DNA of 64,000 bases, taken from Paenibacillus sp. FSL R7-0273 (GTDB lineage: Bacteria > Bacillota > Bacilli > Paenibacillales > Paenibacillaceae). The translations under genes were made by a program, and so were the position numbers. Below are positions 51,297-60,574 of the stretch, piece by piece. The stretch's first letter is position 1. Every line of letters starts with the position of its first letter. The notes below the pieces were generated by a model. The model searched no databases and was not told where the DNA came from. It was given only the letters and a program-made list of their open reading frames with translations. The stretch lies in the NCBI RefSeq assembly GCF_000758625.1, contig NZ_CP009283.1, forward strand, positions 1,623,501 to 1,687,500, read 5' to 3'.

Positions 51297-53693
51297 ATGA
51301 TAAGAGCTTCTGAGGATAATCAGTATTATGAGCTGTCGAGTCCGACGATTCTGCCCAAGGCTTCGGGCTTTCTGTGGAATGAGCAGATGATGATTCATAT
51401 GAACTGCAGGGGATATGCCGTGGCCCAGTTCATGCAGCCGGAGCCTGCCAAGTACTCGTATGCACCGAATCTGGAAGCCAAAACCTTCATGCAGCCGGAG
51501 CAGCCTTATTATGCCCATCATCCCGGCCGGTTTCTGTATGTGAAGGATGAGGAGAACGGTGAGCTGTTCTCTGCCCCGTACGAGCCTGTCCGCATGCCTC
51601 CTGATCACTACACCTTTGCTGTTGGTAAACATAATATTGTCTGGAGTATAGAGAAAAACGGCATTGCTATCGAAATGACGCTGAGCCTGCCCAAAAATGA
51701 GCCAATGGAGCTGTGGCGGGTAAAGGTGACCAATCTGTCCTCAACTGCCCGGAAAATTAGCATCTACCCTTATTTCACTATTGGTTATATGTCCTGGATG
51801 AATCAGTCCGGTGAATATAAGGAAGCATTGCAGGGAATCGTGGCTACGGCCGTTACGCCTTATCAGAAATATCAGGACTATGACAAGATCAAACGCCTGA
51901 AGGACCGGACGTTCCTGCTCGCTGATCAGGCTCCGGCAGCCTGGGAGGTAAATCAGGAGGCCTTTGAAGGTGAAGGAGGAATCGGCTCGCCGTCAGCGCT
52001 AAAAGGCGGACTGCTGGCCAACGGGGAGGCGCGCTATGAAACACCCGTAGCCGTACTGCAATACAGCATCGGCCTTGCCCCGGGGGAAGAGCGGGAGTAC
52101 CGCTTTGTATTCGGACCTGCGCATGATGAACAGGAGATTGCAGCTATCCGCCAGCGTCTCTTCCTGACTACTGATGCAGCCGGTAAGGACGGCTTCGTGC
52201 TCGCTGAGCAGGAGTATGAGGAATACATCCGGGAAGGCAGAGGCATCATCGAAATCACCACTCCGGATGCCGATTTGGATAATCTGGTTAACCACTGGCT
52301 GCCCCGGCAGATGTATTATCACGGCCAGACGAACCGCCTGACGACAGATCCCCAGACCCGGAATTATCTGCAGGATAATATGGGGATGAGCTATATTAAG
52401 CCGCAGACGGCGAGAGGGGCGTTCCTGACCGCCTTAAGCCAGCAAAATGTAAGCGGAGCCATGCCGGACGGCATTATTTTGCATGAAGCGGCTGAGCTTA
52501 AATACATCAATCAGGTGCCGCATACCGACCACTGTGTCTGGCTGCCGGTCTGCCTCATTACGTATCTGGAGGAGACGGATGATTACAGCATTCTGGAGGA
52601 GACCGTTCCTTACTCGGGCGGCGGGGAAGCAGGCACTGTCTTCGAGCACATCGACCGGGCCATGCACTGGCTGATTCATGAGCGGGATGAAAGAGGACTG
52701 AATTATATTAATCAGGGCGACTGGTGTGATCCGATGAATATGGTCGGCTATAAGGGTCAGGGTGTTTCTGGATGGCTGACTATAGCTACGGCATATGCTT
52801 TTAGGGTCTGGGCGGATATCTGCGAACACAGCGGACGGCCGGAGAACGGGAAGACCTTCCGCCAGGCTGCGGATGAGACGAATGCTGTAGTCAACCGGTA
52901 TTTCTGGGATGGCGAGTGGTATGCGCGGGGAATTACCGATGACAATGTAGTGTTCGGGATCAGCGAGGATAAGGAAGGCCGGATCTTCATTAATCCGCAG
53001 GGCTGGGCGCTGCTCAGCGGTGCGGCCGATGAGGAGAAGCAGGCGAAGCTGATGAGATCAGTCCGCGAACAGCTTGAAACCCCATATGGTGTGGAAAAGC
53101 TCGCACCCTCCTATACCGCTATGCGGGAGGATGTGGGCCGGGTAACACAAAAGCATCCGGGGACAGCCGAGAACGGGGCGGTCTACAATCATGCCGCAGC
53201 CTTTTATATCTATGGCCTGTATGCGGTTGGCGAGCAGGAGGATGCCTACCGGCTGCTGCGTAAAATGCTTCCGGGACCCGACATCGGGGATATCATCCAG
53301 CGGGGCCAGCTGCCGGTCTTTATACCGAACTATTACCGCGGAGCCTACAGACAATTTCCGAAGACCGCCGGACGCTCCAGCCATCTTTTTAATACCGGAA
53401 CGGTCCCGTGGGTATACCGCTGTCTGATTGACGGCCTGTTCGGGCTGCAGGGTAGCCGTGAAGGACTGCAGGTGCGGCCGCAGCTGCCTTCGGATTGGAA
53501 TGAGGCTGTGGTAAAACGCACCTTCAGAGGCGCACAGCTGCATGTTGAAATGAAGCGTGAAGCCGGAGTATCCGCAATAGAGGTTTATCTGGACGGTGAG
53601 CTTGTCCCGGACGGTATTCTGAAAGGGCTGGAGGCCGGCGGGCAATATAAGGTGCTTGTTAAGCTTCCTGAGGTTAATGCAGCTCATTCATAA
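51297..53693 (+). CDS. GH94-type glycoside phosphorylase-like enzyme
   Basis: 798 residues, AGAGGGG before ATG, no signal peptide. The N-terminal beta-sandwich (about 1-300: KASGFLWNEQMMIHMNCRGY, YPYFTIGYMSW) is followed by an (alpha/alpha)6 barrel. Barrel motifs are YLQDNMGMSYIKPQTARGAF, NQGDWCDPMNMVGYKGQG with the likely catalytic Asp, HPGTAENGAVYNHAAAFYIY and FNTGTVPWVYRCLIDGLFGL. This is the plan of cellobiose/chitobiose-type phosphorylases: reversible phosphorolysis of a beta-linked disaccharide inside the cell. The usual DWND is DWCD here. Substrate not predictable. Its direction differs from that of the peptide operon. Confidence 0.8.
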   Translation: MIRASEDNQYYELSSPTILPKASGFLWNEQMMIHMNCRGYAVAQFMQPEPAKYSYAPNLEAKTFMQPEQPYYAHHPGRFLYVKDEENGELFSAPYEPVRMPPDHYTFAVGKHNIVWSIEKNGIAIEMTLSLPKNEPMELWRVKVTNLSSTARKISIYPYFTIGYMSWMNQSGEYKEALQGIVATAVTPYQKYQDYDKIKRLKDRTFLLADQAPAAWEVNQEAFEGEGGIGSPSALKGGLLANGEARYETPVAVLQYSIGLAPGEEREYRFVFGPAHDEQEIAAIRQRLFLTTDAAGKDGFVLAEQEYEEYIREGRGIIEITTPDADLDNLVNHWLPRQMYYHGQTNRLTTDPQTRNYLQDNMGMSYIKPQTARGAFLTALSQQNVSGAMPDGIILHEAAELKYINQVPHTDHCVWLPVCLITYLEETDDYSILEETVPYSGGGEAGTVFEHIDRAMHWLIHERDERGLNYINQGDWCDPMNMVGYKGQGVSGWLTIATAYAFRVWADICEHSGRPENGKTFRQAADETNAVVNRYFWDGEWYARGITDDNVVFGISEDKEGRIFINPQGWALLSGAADEEKQAKLMRSVREQLETPYGVEKLAPSYTAMREDVGRVTQKHPGTAENGAVYNHAAAFYIYGLYAVGEQEDAYRLLRKMLPGPDIGDIIQRGQLPVFIPNYYRGAYRQFPKTAGRSSHLFNTGTVPWVYRCLIDGLFGLQGSREGLQVRPQLPSDWNEAVVKRTFRGAQLHVEMKREAGVSAIEVYLDGELVPDGILKGLEAGGQYKVLVKLPEVNAAHS

Positions 53694-53727
53694 GGTAGAT
53701 GAATTAATACAGGGAGAAGAATCATTC

Positions 53728-55092
53728 ATGCATTTTCTAAGCAATGTTCTTACCATAATTATGTGTTATGGGATTTCCGTGTCCGGACATCTCTATTTAG
53801 TGAACAGGCTGCTTCATCTAAGGATGAGCCTGGTGCAGTATGCGTATTGCTGGTTTATTGCCTTCACTCTGTTCAGCATCCCGCTTATAATGTCATGGGA
53901 GCATCCGGTGCTGACCGCGTACATGCTTCAGGTTCTGATTATGCCGATACTAGCATTCATAATCCGCCGCAAAGCTCTATTGCAGTGTATAGGCGCATCG
54001 GGAATTGCCTTTATTATGGTATACATAGTGATCAGGACCTTTTTTATTACGGGAAGCTCGACTACGTTTAATGCCCTATTGTCGCTGGAAACGATGGAGC
54101 TGCAGACCTTGGTCATTTCACTCATAAGTGATGTGTTTCTGCTGGTTGTCTTGTTCTTTTTGCGGCAAAGGAAGCTATCGGTGTGGTTTGAGCGGCTGTA
54201 CAGCGTGAGAAAAGGAAGCATCATTACCACCGTATTCGTAGCTACGTTCATTCTAGTCTGGGTTAAAATGATGCAGTACCTGTCCGTACAGTTTCTGGCA
54301 GGGACAGAGGATTTTGACCAGCTGTACTTACTGTCGTTTGTTACGATCATCGGAAGCGTAATGGTCCTGCTGCTGGTGCTGACTGTCTATTACCGCAATG
54401 CAATGAAGAACGAGCGGCTTCAGCGCCAGGAGTTCATGCTCCAGCAGCAGCAGGCCTATATCAGCAATTTAGAGCAGCTGCAGCATGAAATCCGCGCCTT
54501 TCAGCATGATTACAAGAATATTATGGCCAGCCTGTACGCTTCTAGAAGTGATGACAAGGTTAATGAGACGCTGAATGTTGTATCCCGGCACATCCTGAGC
54601 CTGGAGCAGAATCTGGATCAGAGCATTCAGGAAAGCACCCATCTGAGCCGTGTCAGGATCGATGAGGTCAAAGGGCTGCTGCTGGCCAAGCTGTCCAAAG
54701 CTAAAGGTCTGCAGGTCAGCTTCACTCTGGAAGCTGTCAAGGATGTTACGGAGGTATATATGGATCGGGTCGACTTCATCCGGTGCCTGGGCATTCTGCT
54801 CGATAATGCGATTGAAGCGGCTGCCGGCTGCGAAGGCGGGTTTGTAAAAGCTGCACTGATTCAGGACCAAGGAAGGTTTGTGCTTATTGTTCGAAACAGC
54901 TATGCCGATGCACCCTCTGTGAGCGAGATATGGAACAATGGATACTCTACCAAGGGAGATAATAGAGGTATTGGGCTGTATAGCTACAAGACGCTGGTTA
55001 ACAGATATGGTAACGTTGTAACCGAGACCGTCTTGGAGGACGGGAGCTTTGTGCAGGTTATAAAATCCTTTAAAGAGAAGAGTGTGCGTTAG
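53728..55092 (+). CDS. AgrC-type sensor histidine kinase
   Basis: The start ATG 53728 has AGGGAGAAG upstream, 34 bases after the previous gene; an earlier in-frame start at 53656 would overlap that gene. The 454-residue product has six to seven N-terminal membrane helices (about 1-210), a coiled stretch (MLQQQQAYISNLEQLQHEI) and the phospho-acceptor His in FQHDYKNIMAS. The ATPase domain of the AgrC/GHKL group has GILLDNAIEAAAG and KGDNRGIGLYSYK. Such kinases sense peptides. No AgrB or AgrD gene is nearby, so the signal, if a peptide, comes from elsewhere. Confidence 0.88.
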   Translation: MHFLSNVLTIIMCYGISVSGHLYLVNRLLHLRMSLVQYAYCWFIAFTLFSIPLIMSWEHPVLTAYMLQVLIMPILAFIIRRKALLQCIGASGIAFIMVYIVIRTFFITGSSTTFNALLSLETMELQTLVISLISDVFLLVVLFFLRQRKLSVWFERLYSVRKGSIITTVFVATFILVWVKMMQYLSVQFLAGTEDFDQLYLLSFVTIIGSVMVLLLVLTVYYRNAMKNERLQRQEFMLQQQQAYISNLEQLQHEIRAFQHDYKNIMASLYASRSDDKVNETLNVVSRHILSLEQNLDQSIQESTHLSRVRIDEVKGLLLAKLSKAKGLQVSFTLEAVKDVTEVYMDRVDFIRCLGILLDNAIEAAAGCEGGFVKAALIQDQGRFVLIVRNSYADAPSVSEIWNNGYSTKGDNRGIGLYSYKTLVNRYGNVVTETVLEDGSFVQVIKSFKEKSVR

Positions 55093-55094
55093 AA

Positions 55095-55844
55095 TTGCTG
55101 CCCGTTTATGTATGTGAAGATGATCCTGCGGCGAGAGCGCGGGTCACAGATGTAATTGAGAAGTTTATCCTCATCGAAAATCTGGATATGCGGCTGCAGC
55201 TGGCTACCGGTAATCCGCGTGAGGTTCTGGAGGGGATCGCCCGCAGCCGGACGAGAGGGATTTATTTTCTCGACATTGATTTATCCAGTGATATGAGCGG
55301 CTTTGATCTGGCTAAAGAGATACGGAGGCTGGATGCCAGGGGTTTTGTTGTCTTTATAACGACGCATGGCGAGCTGGCCTTTGAAACCTTCAAATACCAG
55401 ATCGAGGCGATGGATTATATCCTGAAGGATGAGCCTGAACAGGTCGGTTCAAGAATTCAGCAGTGTCTGGCCAGCATTAATGAACGGATGCATGCGGACG
55501 ACCGCGATGAGACTGAATTTTTCACCATACGCCAGATGGATGAGATCAGATACATCAAAATTGAGGATATTCTGTACTTTGAGACGGCTGCCGCCAAGCA
55601 TAAGGTAATTCTGGTTACAGCCCATGCTTATGTGGAATTTTTTGATAACCTCAAAAATATTGAACAAAGGGTCGGCGGCCGGTTCATCCGCTGTCACCGC
55701 TCCTTTCTGATTAACAAGCGTCATATTGTAACGGTGAATGCTAAAGCTTCCTCCGTGCTGATGACGAACGGGCAGACGTGCATGCTGTCCAGAAGCGGCA
55801 AAAAAGAACTGAATGCACATATGGAGAGCTCCTCATTTTCTTAA
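55095..55844 (+). CDS. LytTR-family response regulator (AgrA-like)
   Basis: Starts at TTG 55095, two bases after the kinase stop. The 249 residues have a receiver domain (PVYVCEDDPAARARV, phospho-Asp in YFLDIDLSSDMSGFDLA, Lys in DYILKDEPEQ) and a C-terminal LytTR domain (IEDILYFETAAAKHKVILVT, FIRCHRSFLINKRHI). It works with the AgrC-type kinase, and the ABC genes downstream are the obvious target. Confidence 0.9.
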   Translation: MLPVYVCEDDPAARARVTDVIEKFILIENLDMRLQLATGNPREVLEGIARSRTRGIYFLDIDLSSDMSGFDLAKEIRRLDARGFVVFITTHGELAFETFKYQIEAMDYILKDEPEQVGSRIQQCLASINERMHADDRDETEFFTIRQMDEIRYIKIEDILYFETAAAKHKVILVTAHAYVEFFDNLKNIEQRVGGRFIRCHRSFLINKRHIVTVNAKASSVLMTNGQTCMLSRSGKKELNAHMESSSFS

Positions 55845-55915
55845 CCGGAAATGGGGAGTTTTTGAATATAAGGATTTAAAGGCTTTACGCTATAAATTCT
55901 CCTTATATTTCTCGC

Positions 55916-55955
55916 AGAAACGGACACCGCCCTGTTTAGGACGGAGTCTGTTTCT
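55916..55955 (+). terminator. Long hairpin between regulator and ABC genes
   Basis: AGAAACGGACACCGCCCT pairs with AGGACGGAGTCTGTTTCT over 18 bases (a few G-T or mismatched pairs) around a GTTT loop. There is no clean T run after it, so it may be a weak terminator or an mRNA stability element. Confidence 0.55.
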
Positions 55956-56063
55956 ACTTTGTCAAACGGGAAATGAAACGGTCCATTCAGGAAAAAGCAC
56001 GCTGCGCCTTCACTAGTTACCGTATGATCACTTCAAGAACAAGACAAATGGAGTGAAGCCGGG

Positions 56064-56759
56064 ATGAAGGAAGTTATGCTGCAGACGAAGAAGCTCTCGA
56101 AGCATTATAAGGAAGCTAACGTGGTACGCAAGGTTGATATGACCTTATATAAGGGGGACATTTACGGGCTGATCGGTAATAACGGTGCCGGGAAAACCAC
56201 CCTGATCCGTATGCTGACCAAGCTGATTGCCCCAAGCTCCGGGGAGTACAGCCTTCTGAGACCTGACATTAAGGTGGGTGCTGTGATCGAAAGCCCTGCG
56301 CTCTACATGGATATGACAGCTGAGGAGAATCTGAAATACAGCGGCATCCAGAAGAATTGCTACAGCAAAGAGAAGGTGGCAGGCACCTTGGCTTTTATTG
56401 GCCTGGAGAATGCAAGCAGCAAGCAGGTCAAGGATTTTTCCCTGGGGATGAAGCAGCGGCTGGGGATCGGCATGGCTATTCTGAATGAGCCGGATTTGCT
56501 GATCTTGGACGAGCCTATCAACGGTTTAGACCCCATGGGGATTATCGAAATCAGACAGATGATTCAACGTATTAATCAGGAGCTGGGCACGACGCTGCTG
56601 ATTTCCAGTCATATTTTAACTGAGCTTGAGCTGGTGGCTACGAGATACGGTATCCTGCATGAGGGGGAGTTAATCCAGGAATTTGCAGGCGAAGAGCTGC
56701 AGACCGGGCTGGAAGACCACTTCCTGAAGACAGTCAACAGACAGAAGGTGGCACTATGA
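56064..56759 (+). CDS. ABC transporter ATPase
   Basis: 231 residues. Walker A GNNGAGKTTLIRML, signature FSLGMKQRLGIGMAI, Walker B LLILDEPINGLDP and switch His ISSHILTEL. It resembles lantibiotic self-protection or BcrA-type ATPases. Its stop overlaps the permease start by four bases (ATGA). Likely exports or detaches a peptide under control of the LytTR system. Confidence 0.9.
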   Translation: MKEVMLQTKKLSKHYKEANVVRKVDMTLYKGDIYGLIGNNGAGKTTLIRMLTKLIAPSSGEYSLLRPDIKVGAVIESPALYMDMTAEENLKYSGIQKNCYSKEKVAGTLAFIGLENASSKQVKDFSLGMKQRLGIGMAILNEPDLLILDEPINGLDPMGIIEIRQMIQRINQELGTTLLISSHILTELELVATRYGILHEGELIQEFAGEELQTGLEDHFLKTVNRQKVAL

Positions 56760-57478
56760 AGACATTACTGCGGGCAGATGTATACCGGATATGGAGAAAG
56801 AAAAGGCTGCTGCTCCTCACGCTTGCAGTCATGTGCATAGCCTTGTTAATGGTCAAGACAGCAGGGGAGCAGGATGCGCTTACGGTGATTACGAGGGTGC
56901 TGCGGAGTGGAACGCTTCTTTTGCCGGTTATGTTTATACCGATTTATCTGTTCACCTGGCATACCGATTTTACGAGCCGTGCGGTTAATAACGTACTGAT
57001 CTCCGGAGTTTCGCGTAAGGTCTATTTTGGCAGCAAAATCCTGTTAACCTACATGGTCGGGACTGTATTGGTTGCAGCGTACAGCCTGTCGGCAATCCTG
57101 TCTGCTTATGTGCTGCTGGGTTCATTTAACCCGGAGAAAATAATGCTGACTATTGGCCTGCAAATCATCCTTTATTACATCGTACTGTCACTTGGATTCA
57201 TGATCTATACGCTGGTGCGCACAACGGCTTTGCCTACAGCCTTATACCTGCTAATCGTCCTCTTAGGTGAGAATCTGCTGAATGTGCTCATGAGCCAAAT
57301 GAAGATGGACGCAGGACGCCTTTCGCCTTACCTGCTGTTCCAGAACTTGTCCAGAGTTGTAAACATCGGGGAATTTAGCCATGCGGAATGGACCGGGATG
57401 ATTATCGGCGGATTCGTGATCTGGAGTGTAACGGTGGGCTGGAGCTGGGTCAGATTCTCGGGTGAGGAATTGAAATAG
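56756..57478 (+). CDS. ABC-2 type permease
   Basis: 240 residues, six membrane helices (LLLLTLAVMCIALLMVKTAG, GTLLLPVMFIPIYLFTWHTD, GLQIILYYIVLSLGFMIYTL, MIIGGFVIWSVTVGWSWVRF). The loop DFTSRAVNNVLISGVSRKVY is typical of the family that includes lantibiotic immunity permeases. It forms a transporter with the preceding ATPase. Confidence 0.85.
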   Translation: MKTLLRADVYRIWRKKRLLLLTLAVMCIALLMVKTAGEQDALTVITRVLRSGTLLLPVMFIPIYLFTWHTDFTSRAVNNVLISGVSRKVYFGSKILLTYMVGTVLVAAYSLSAILSAYVLLGSFNPEKIMLTIGLQIILYYIVLSLGFMIYTLVRTTALPTALYLLIVLLGENLLNVLMSQMKMDAGRLSPYLLFQNLSRVVNIGEFSHAEWTGMIIGGFVIWSVTVGWSWVRFSGEELK

Positions 57479-57489
57479 GGGGCATGGCT

Positions 57490-58047
57490 ATGCGTAAACG
57501 GACAAAAGTACTGGTGGTTCTGCTGATGCTGGCGGCGGTCGGTATTGTACTTATGGGGTACACTCATGAGCAGACCGTATCGGTGAATAAAAGCTGGGAA
57601 TTAACTGAAGCTGAGGCTTCCCGGATAGAAATTAAAGGTCTAAGCCAGAACCTGGATGTTCATATCAGGCCGAGCAGCAGCGCTGACAATAGGGTGGAAA
57701 TAACGGGGAGCCTGCCAGAATCCTTTGCCCAGAAAATAGAGCAAATCCAGCCGGATTCACAAGGCTTAAGCTTGTCAGTTGTCTCCGATTTCGGCTTCAG
57801 TATGGCGAAGTTTAATGATGCCAGGTTAACAGTGAACATTTATCTGGCGGATCTGAATACGCTGAACAAGCTTGTTATCCAGTCGAACCGCGGAGAGGTG
57901 AAGCTGCATGTGCCGGAGACCTATGAGCGGAAGTATCAATTGCTGACCAATAATGGGACGGTGACGGGTCCGGCGAAGGAATATGATGTTCCTGAAACCG
58001 TGAAGATCGAGCTGGGCTCAGGTGATATTGAGATTATTGAGGAATAG
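57490..58047 (+). CDS. Membrane-anchored DUF4097-like protein
   Basis: ATG 57490 is preferred: GGGGG lies 7 bases upstream, whereas ATG 57484 is too near to it. One N-terminal membrane helix (VLVVLLMLAAVGIVLMGY), no lipobox cysteine, then an all-beta extracellular domain of parallel strands (EIKGLSQNLDVHIRP, LTVNIYLADLNTLNKLVIQS, GTVTGPAKEYDV) like the DUF4097 adhesin fold. Last gene of the ABC operon. May act as the outer, ligand-binding partner of the transporter; this is inference. Confidence 0.7.
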   Translation: MRKRTKVLVVLLMLAAVGIVLMGYTHEQTVSVNKSWELTEAEASRIEIKGLSQNLDVHIRPSSSADNRVEITGSLPESFAQKIEQIQPDSQGLSLSVVSDFGFSMAKFNDARLTVNIYLADLNTLNKLVIQSNRGEVKLHVPETYERKYQLLTNNGTVTGPAKEYDVPETVKIELGSGDIEIIEE

Positions 58048-58060
58048 CTTTCATATTAAA

Positions 58061-58106
58061 AAAGAACCCAGGCACTTGTCCAATAGGATAAGCGCCTGGG
58101 TTCTTT
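58061..58106. terminator. Bidirectional terminator
   Basis: AAAGAACCCAGGC / GCCTGGGTTCTTT stem with A and T runs on either side, between convergent genes. Confidence 0.88.
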
Positions 58107-58116
58107 TCATGTATGC

Positions 58117-58602
58117 CTACAGTGTTATTACACTGACCTCATTACCATGGGCTGTTACGATGCCGAGCAGATCTTCGGGTGCCAGCCAGACTGTAGCGGT
58201 GTTTTCGTTAGGATGGACGCCGACGGTTGCACTCTTGTGCAGCTCCTCGTCCAGGATAAATTTCACGGTGCATTCCTTGTCATTCAGGATGCCAAACGGG
58301 GAAACGGCGCCTTTGGTGAGCCCGAGCAGCTGCAGCAGATCCTCTTCAGAAGCAAACGTCAGGGGCCGGGATTCCAGCAGTGTGCGCAGCTGCTTCAGGT
58401 TAACGGACTTATCCTTTTGGATTGTCAGCAGATAATAGTTTCTTTTCTTGTCATCACGGATGAACAGATTTTTGGCTATCTGATCTATTCTGGGGAGCCC
58501 GAAGCTCTCCATGTCTGCGATGGTATAGGCTGCAGGATGGTCAATCACTTCATGGCTTACATTCTGCTGCTTCAACAGCTCAATAACGGCTTCGCGGTTC
58601 AT
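58117..58602 (-). CDS. YbaK/ProX-type aminoacyl-tRNA deacylase
   Basis: The start at 58602 (MNREAVIELLKQQNVSHEVI) has AAAGGTG upstream; the longer frame to 58665 lacks a site. 161 residues of the YbaK/aminoacyl-tRNA synthetase-associated domain: NLFIRDDKKRNYYLLTIQKD contains the conserved Lys region, then LLQLLGLTKGAVSPFGILND and GVHPNENTATVWL. The family hydrolyses mischarged tRNA, such as Ala-tRNA(Pro). Single gene. Confidence 0.88.
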   Translation of the reverse strand: MNREAVIELLKQQNVSHEVIDHPAAYTIADMESFGLPRIDQIAKNLFIRDDKKRNYYLLTIQKDKSVNLKQLRTLLESRPLTFASEEDLLQLLGLTKGAVSPFGILNDKECTVKFILDEELHKSATVGVHPNENTATVWLAPEDLLGIVTAHGNEVSVITL

Positions 58603-58676
58603 CATGATCACCTTTATCATTGGATTTGGCAGAGTGGGAATTGCAACTGGACATAATAATATCATGAGATGGTTCC

Positions 58677-59069
58677 TGCGGGAAGACCCGGCTGACCCCG
58701 GATGGCCAGTACATCAGCTTTGCTTTTCCCGAGAAATACTTGACATTCTATGCGGACAGCGCGATGGAGCAGAAATACGTTTTGCCCTATATCAACTCAT
58801 CCCTGTTATCTATTGAGATTAAAGGGGAGGCTGACTGGCAGCGGAAGGTTCTGCAAATGCTGTGGGAAATGAAGCAAAGCTATGATGACAGATCCTGGGG
58901 CTGGGAGTATGAGCTGTCGATCAAGACGGTCCAGGTATGGTTCAGTATCATCTCCAATATTACATTGTCTGCAGAAGAGACCTCCAAAGCTAATAAGCTG
59001 CAGCAAGAAAGGCTTCAGCTCATACTGAGCTATATTCATCAGGATTACCCCAAATGTTGGTTTCCTTAA
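58677..59069 (+). pseudogene. Fragment of an AraC-type regulator
   Basis: The frame reads LTPDGQYISFAFPEKYLTFY and then LILSYIHQDYPKCWFP before the stop. That is the middle of a cupin-type AraC regulator: the start of the sensor domain is missing and the protein stops exactly where the helix-turn-helix domain should begin (SYIHQ...). Not functional. Confidence 0.6.
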
Positions 59070-59187
59070 GGATACTACATTACTTTTTGGTCAGTATATG
59101 TAAAGAAAGTGCGTACTTACGAAAAAGAAACGTGCTGTCTATAATGAAAAATGTAGTCGGGACATTAATTAACAGGAGGAACTGAAC

Positions 59188-60354
59188 ATGAACAGATTTA
59201 CAATTCCGCGGGATATTTATTTTGGAGAGAATGCTCTGGATATTCTGAAAACGTTGCGGGGGCAAAAGGCAACTTTGGTCATTGGTGGCGGTTCCATTAA
59301 AAATCAGGGGTATCTGGATAAAATCAAACAATTACTTGAAGCAGCAGGCATGGAGACGCAGCTTATTGAAGGCATTAATACAGAGCCAACGGTAGCTATG
59401 GTTCAGGCAGGAGCTGCGCAAATGAGAGAGTTTCAGCCTGATTGGATAATCGGGTTAGGGGGAGGTTCTCCAATGGATGCCGCCAAAGCAATGTGGATAT
59501 TTTATGAGTATCCAGAATTGACCTTTGAACAGGCTGCGGTGCCCTTCACTCTGCCGGAGCTCCGGACAAAAGCCAAATTCATTGGGATTCCAACAACCAG
59601 CGGTACGGCGGCGGAGATTTCCAATCTTTCTGTTATTACAGATGAACAGACAGGAATTAAATATCCGTTGGCCGATTTCGGACTTACTCCGGATATTGCC
59701 ATTATCGATCCCATTCTGGTTGCTCAAATGCCTCAGCATATGATTGCCTATAGCGGTATGGATGCAGTTACGCATAGTTTAGAAGCTTACGTGGCCAAGC
59801 CGCGCACTATTTTTACTGATGCACTTGCAATTGAAGCTGCCGAGGCACTTAAAGATCATCTGCTCGCCTCTTATCAAGGAGATATGTCGTCCAGAGAGAA
59901 AGTTCACTACGCGCAGGCTATGGCAGGAATGTCTTTTGCCAATGCAGTTTTGGGAAATGTACATAGCTTGGCACACAAAAGTGGCCCTACCTTCAATATT
60001 CCTCATGGACTGGCGAATGCAATTTATCTGCCATACGTAATTCAGTTCAATAGAAAGGCTATAGAGGAACGTTACGCTAAGCTTGCAGCCCGTCTAAAAC
60101 TGAAGGGGGATACTACCAAGGAGTTAACAGATTCCTTAATTGAATGGGTCCGTGAGCTTAATCGTGAAATGGGGATACCCGGAACAATTAAAGAATTGGG
60201 TATTACAGAAACCGAGTTCCTTATACATGTAGATGTAATGGCCGCCAATGCAGTGAAGGACCCATGTACAGGTACGAATCCGCGTGAAACCTCGGTTGGA
60301 CAAATGAAGCAGTTATATGAAGCTGCATTTTATGGTAGGAATGTTACTTTTTAA
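59188..60354 (+). CDS. Iron-containing alcohol dehydrogenase
   Basis: 388 residues, AGGAGG before ATG. NAD(P)-binding part: LVIGGGSIKNQGYLDKI, IIGLGGGSPMDAAKAM. Metal ligands of the family: Asp in YSGMDAVTHSLEAYV with its two His sites further on (VHSLAHKSG and NIPHGLANAI). Reduces aldehydes or oxidises alcohols, of the butanol-dehydrogenase group, soluble. Single gene; a terminator follows. The upstream region 59090-59160 has short inverted motifs (GTGCGTACTTAC) that may be an operator, not assigned. Confidence 0.92.
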   Translation: MNRFTIPRDIYFGENALDILKTLRGQKATLVIGGGSIKNQGYLDKIKQLLEAAGMETQLIEGINTEPTVAMVQAGAAQMREFQPDWIIGLGGGSPMDAAKAMWIFYEYPELTFEQAAVPFTLPELRTKAKFIGIPTTSGTAAEISNLSVITDEQTGIKYPLADFGLTPDIAIIDPILVAQMPQHMIAYSGMDAVTHSLEAYVAKPRTIFTDALAIEAAEALKDHLLASYQGDMSSREKVHYAQAMAGMSFANAVLGNVHSLAHKSGPTFNIPHGLANAIYLPYVIQFNRKAIEERYAKLAARLKLKGDTTKELTDSLIEWVRELNREMGIPGTIKELGITETEFLIHVDVMAANAVKDPCTGTNPRETSVGQMKQLYEAAFYGRNVTF

Positions 60355-60415
60355 GGCATTTGTGCTGTGAAATGAAACAAAAGAGATATAGTTGACAATG
60401 TATTCAACAAACGGT

Positions 60416-60453
60416 AAACACAGCAACTCACCCGCAGATGAGTTGCTGTGTTT
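60416..60453 (+). terminator. Terminator of the alcohol dehydrogenase gene
   Basis: Perfect AAACACAGCAACTCA / TGAGTTGCTGTGTTT stem followed by a T-rich stretch. Confidence 0.9.
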
Positions 60454-60469
60454 ATTTATTATTACGTTA

Positions 60470-60498
60470 TTGATAAATTGTTACGTAACAATTATAAT
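60470..60498 (+). promoter_or_regulatory. SigA promoter with GntR-type operator in the spacer
   Basis: TTGATA (60470-60475), 17 bases, TATAAT (60493-60498). The spacer is the perfect palindrome AATTGTTACGTAACAATT. The same promoter and operator recur base for base at 62650-62678. A repressor on this site would block RNA polymerase directly. Confidence 0.85.
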
Positions 60499-60574
60499 GA
60501 ATTCGCACACCAGTATTTCGGGGATTTTCCTTTGGTGTCGCAACATTATTTTGGTCACGGGGAGCAAAGTTCAG

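Noticed and set aside
53694..53727. An AgrD-type signal peptide gene near the AgrC-type kinase
   Set aside because: The gap is 34 bases, and no AgrB or short peptide frame with the AgrD pattern was found in the flanks.
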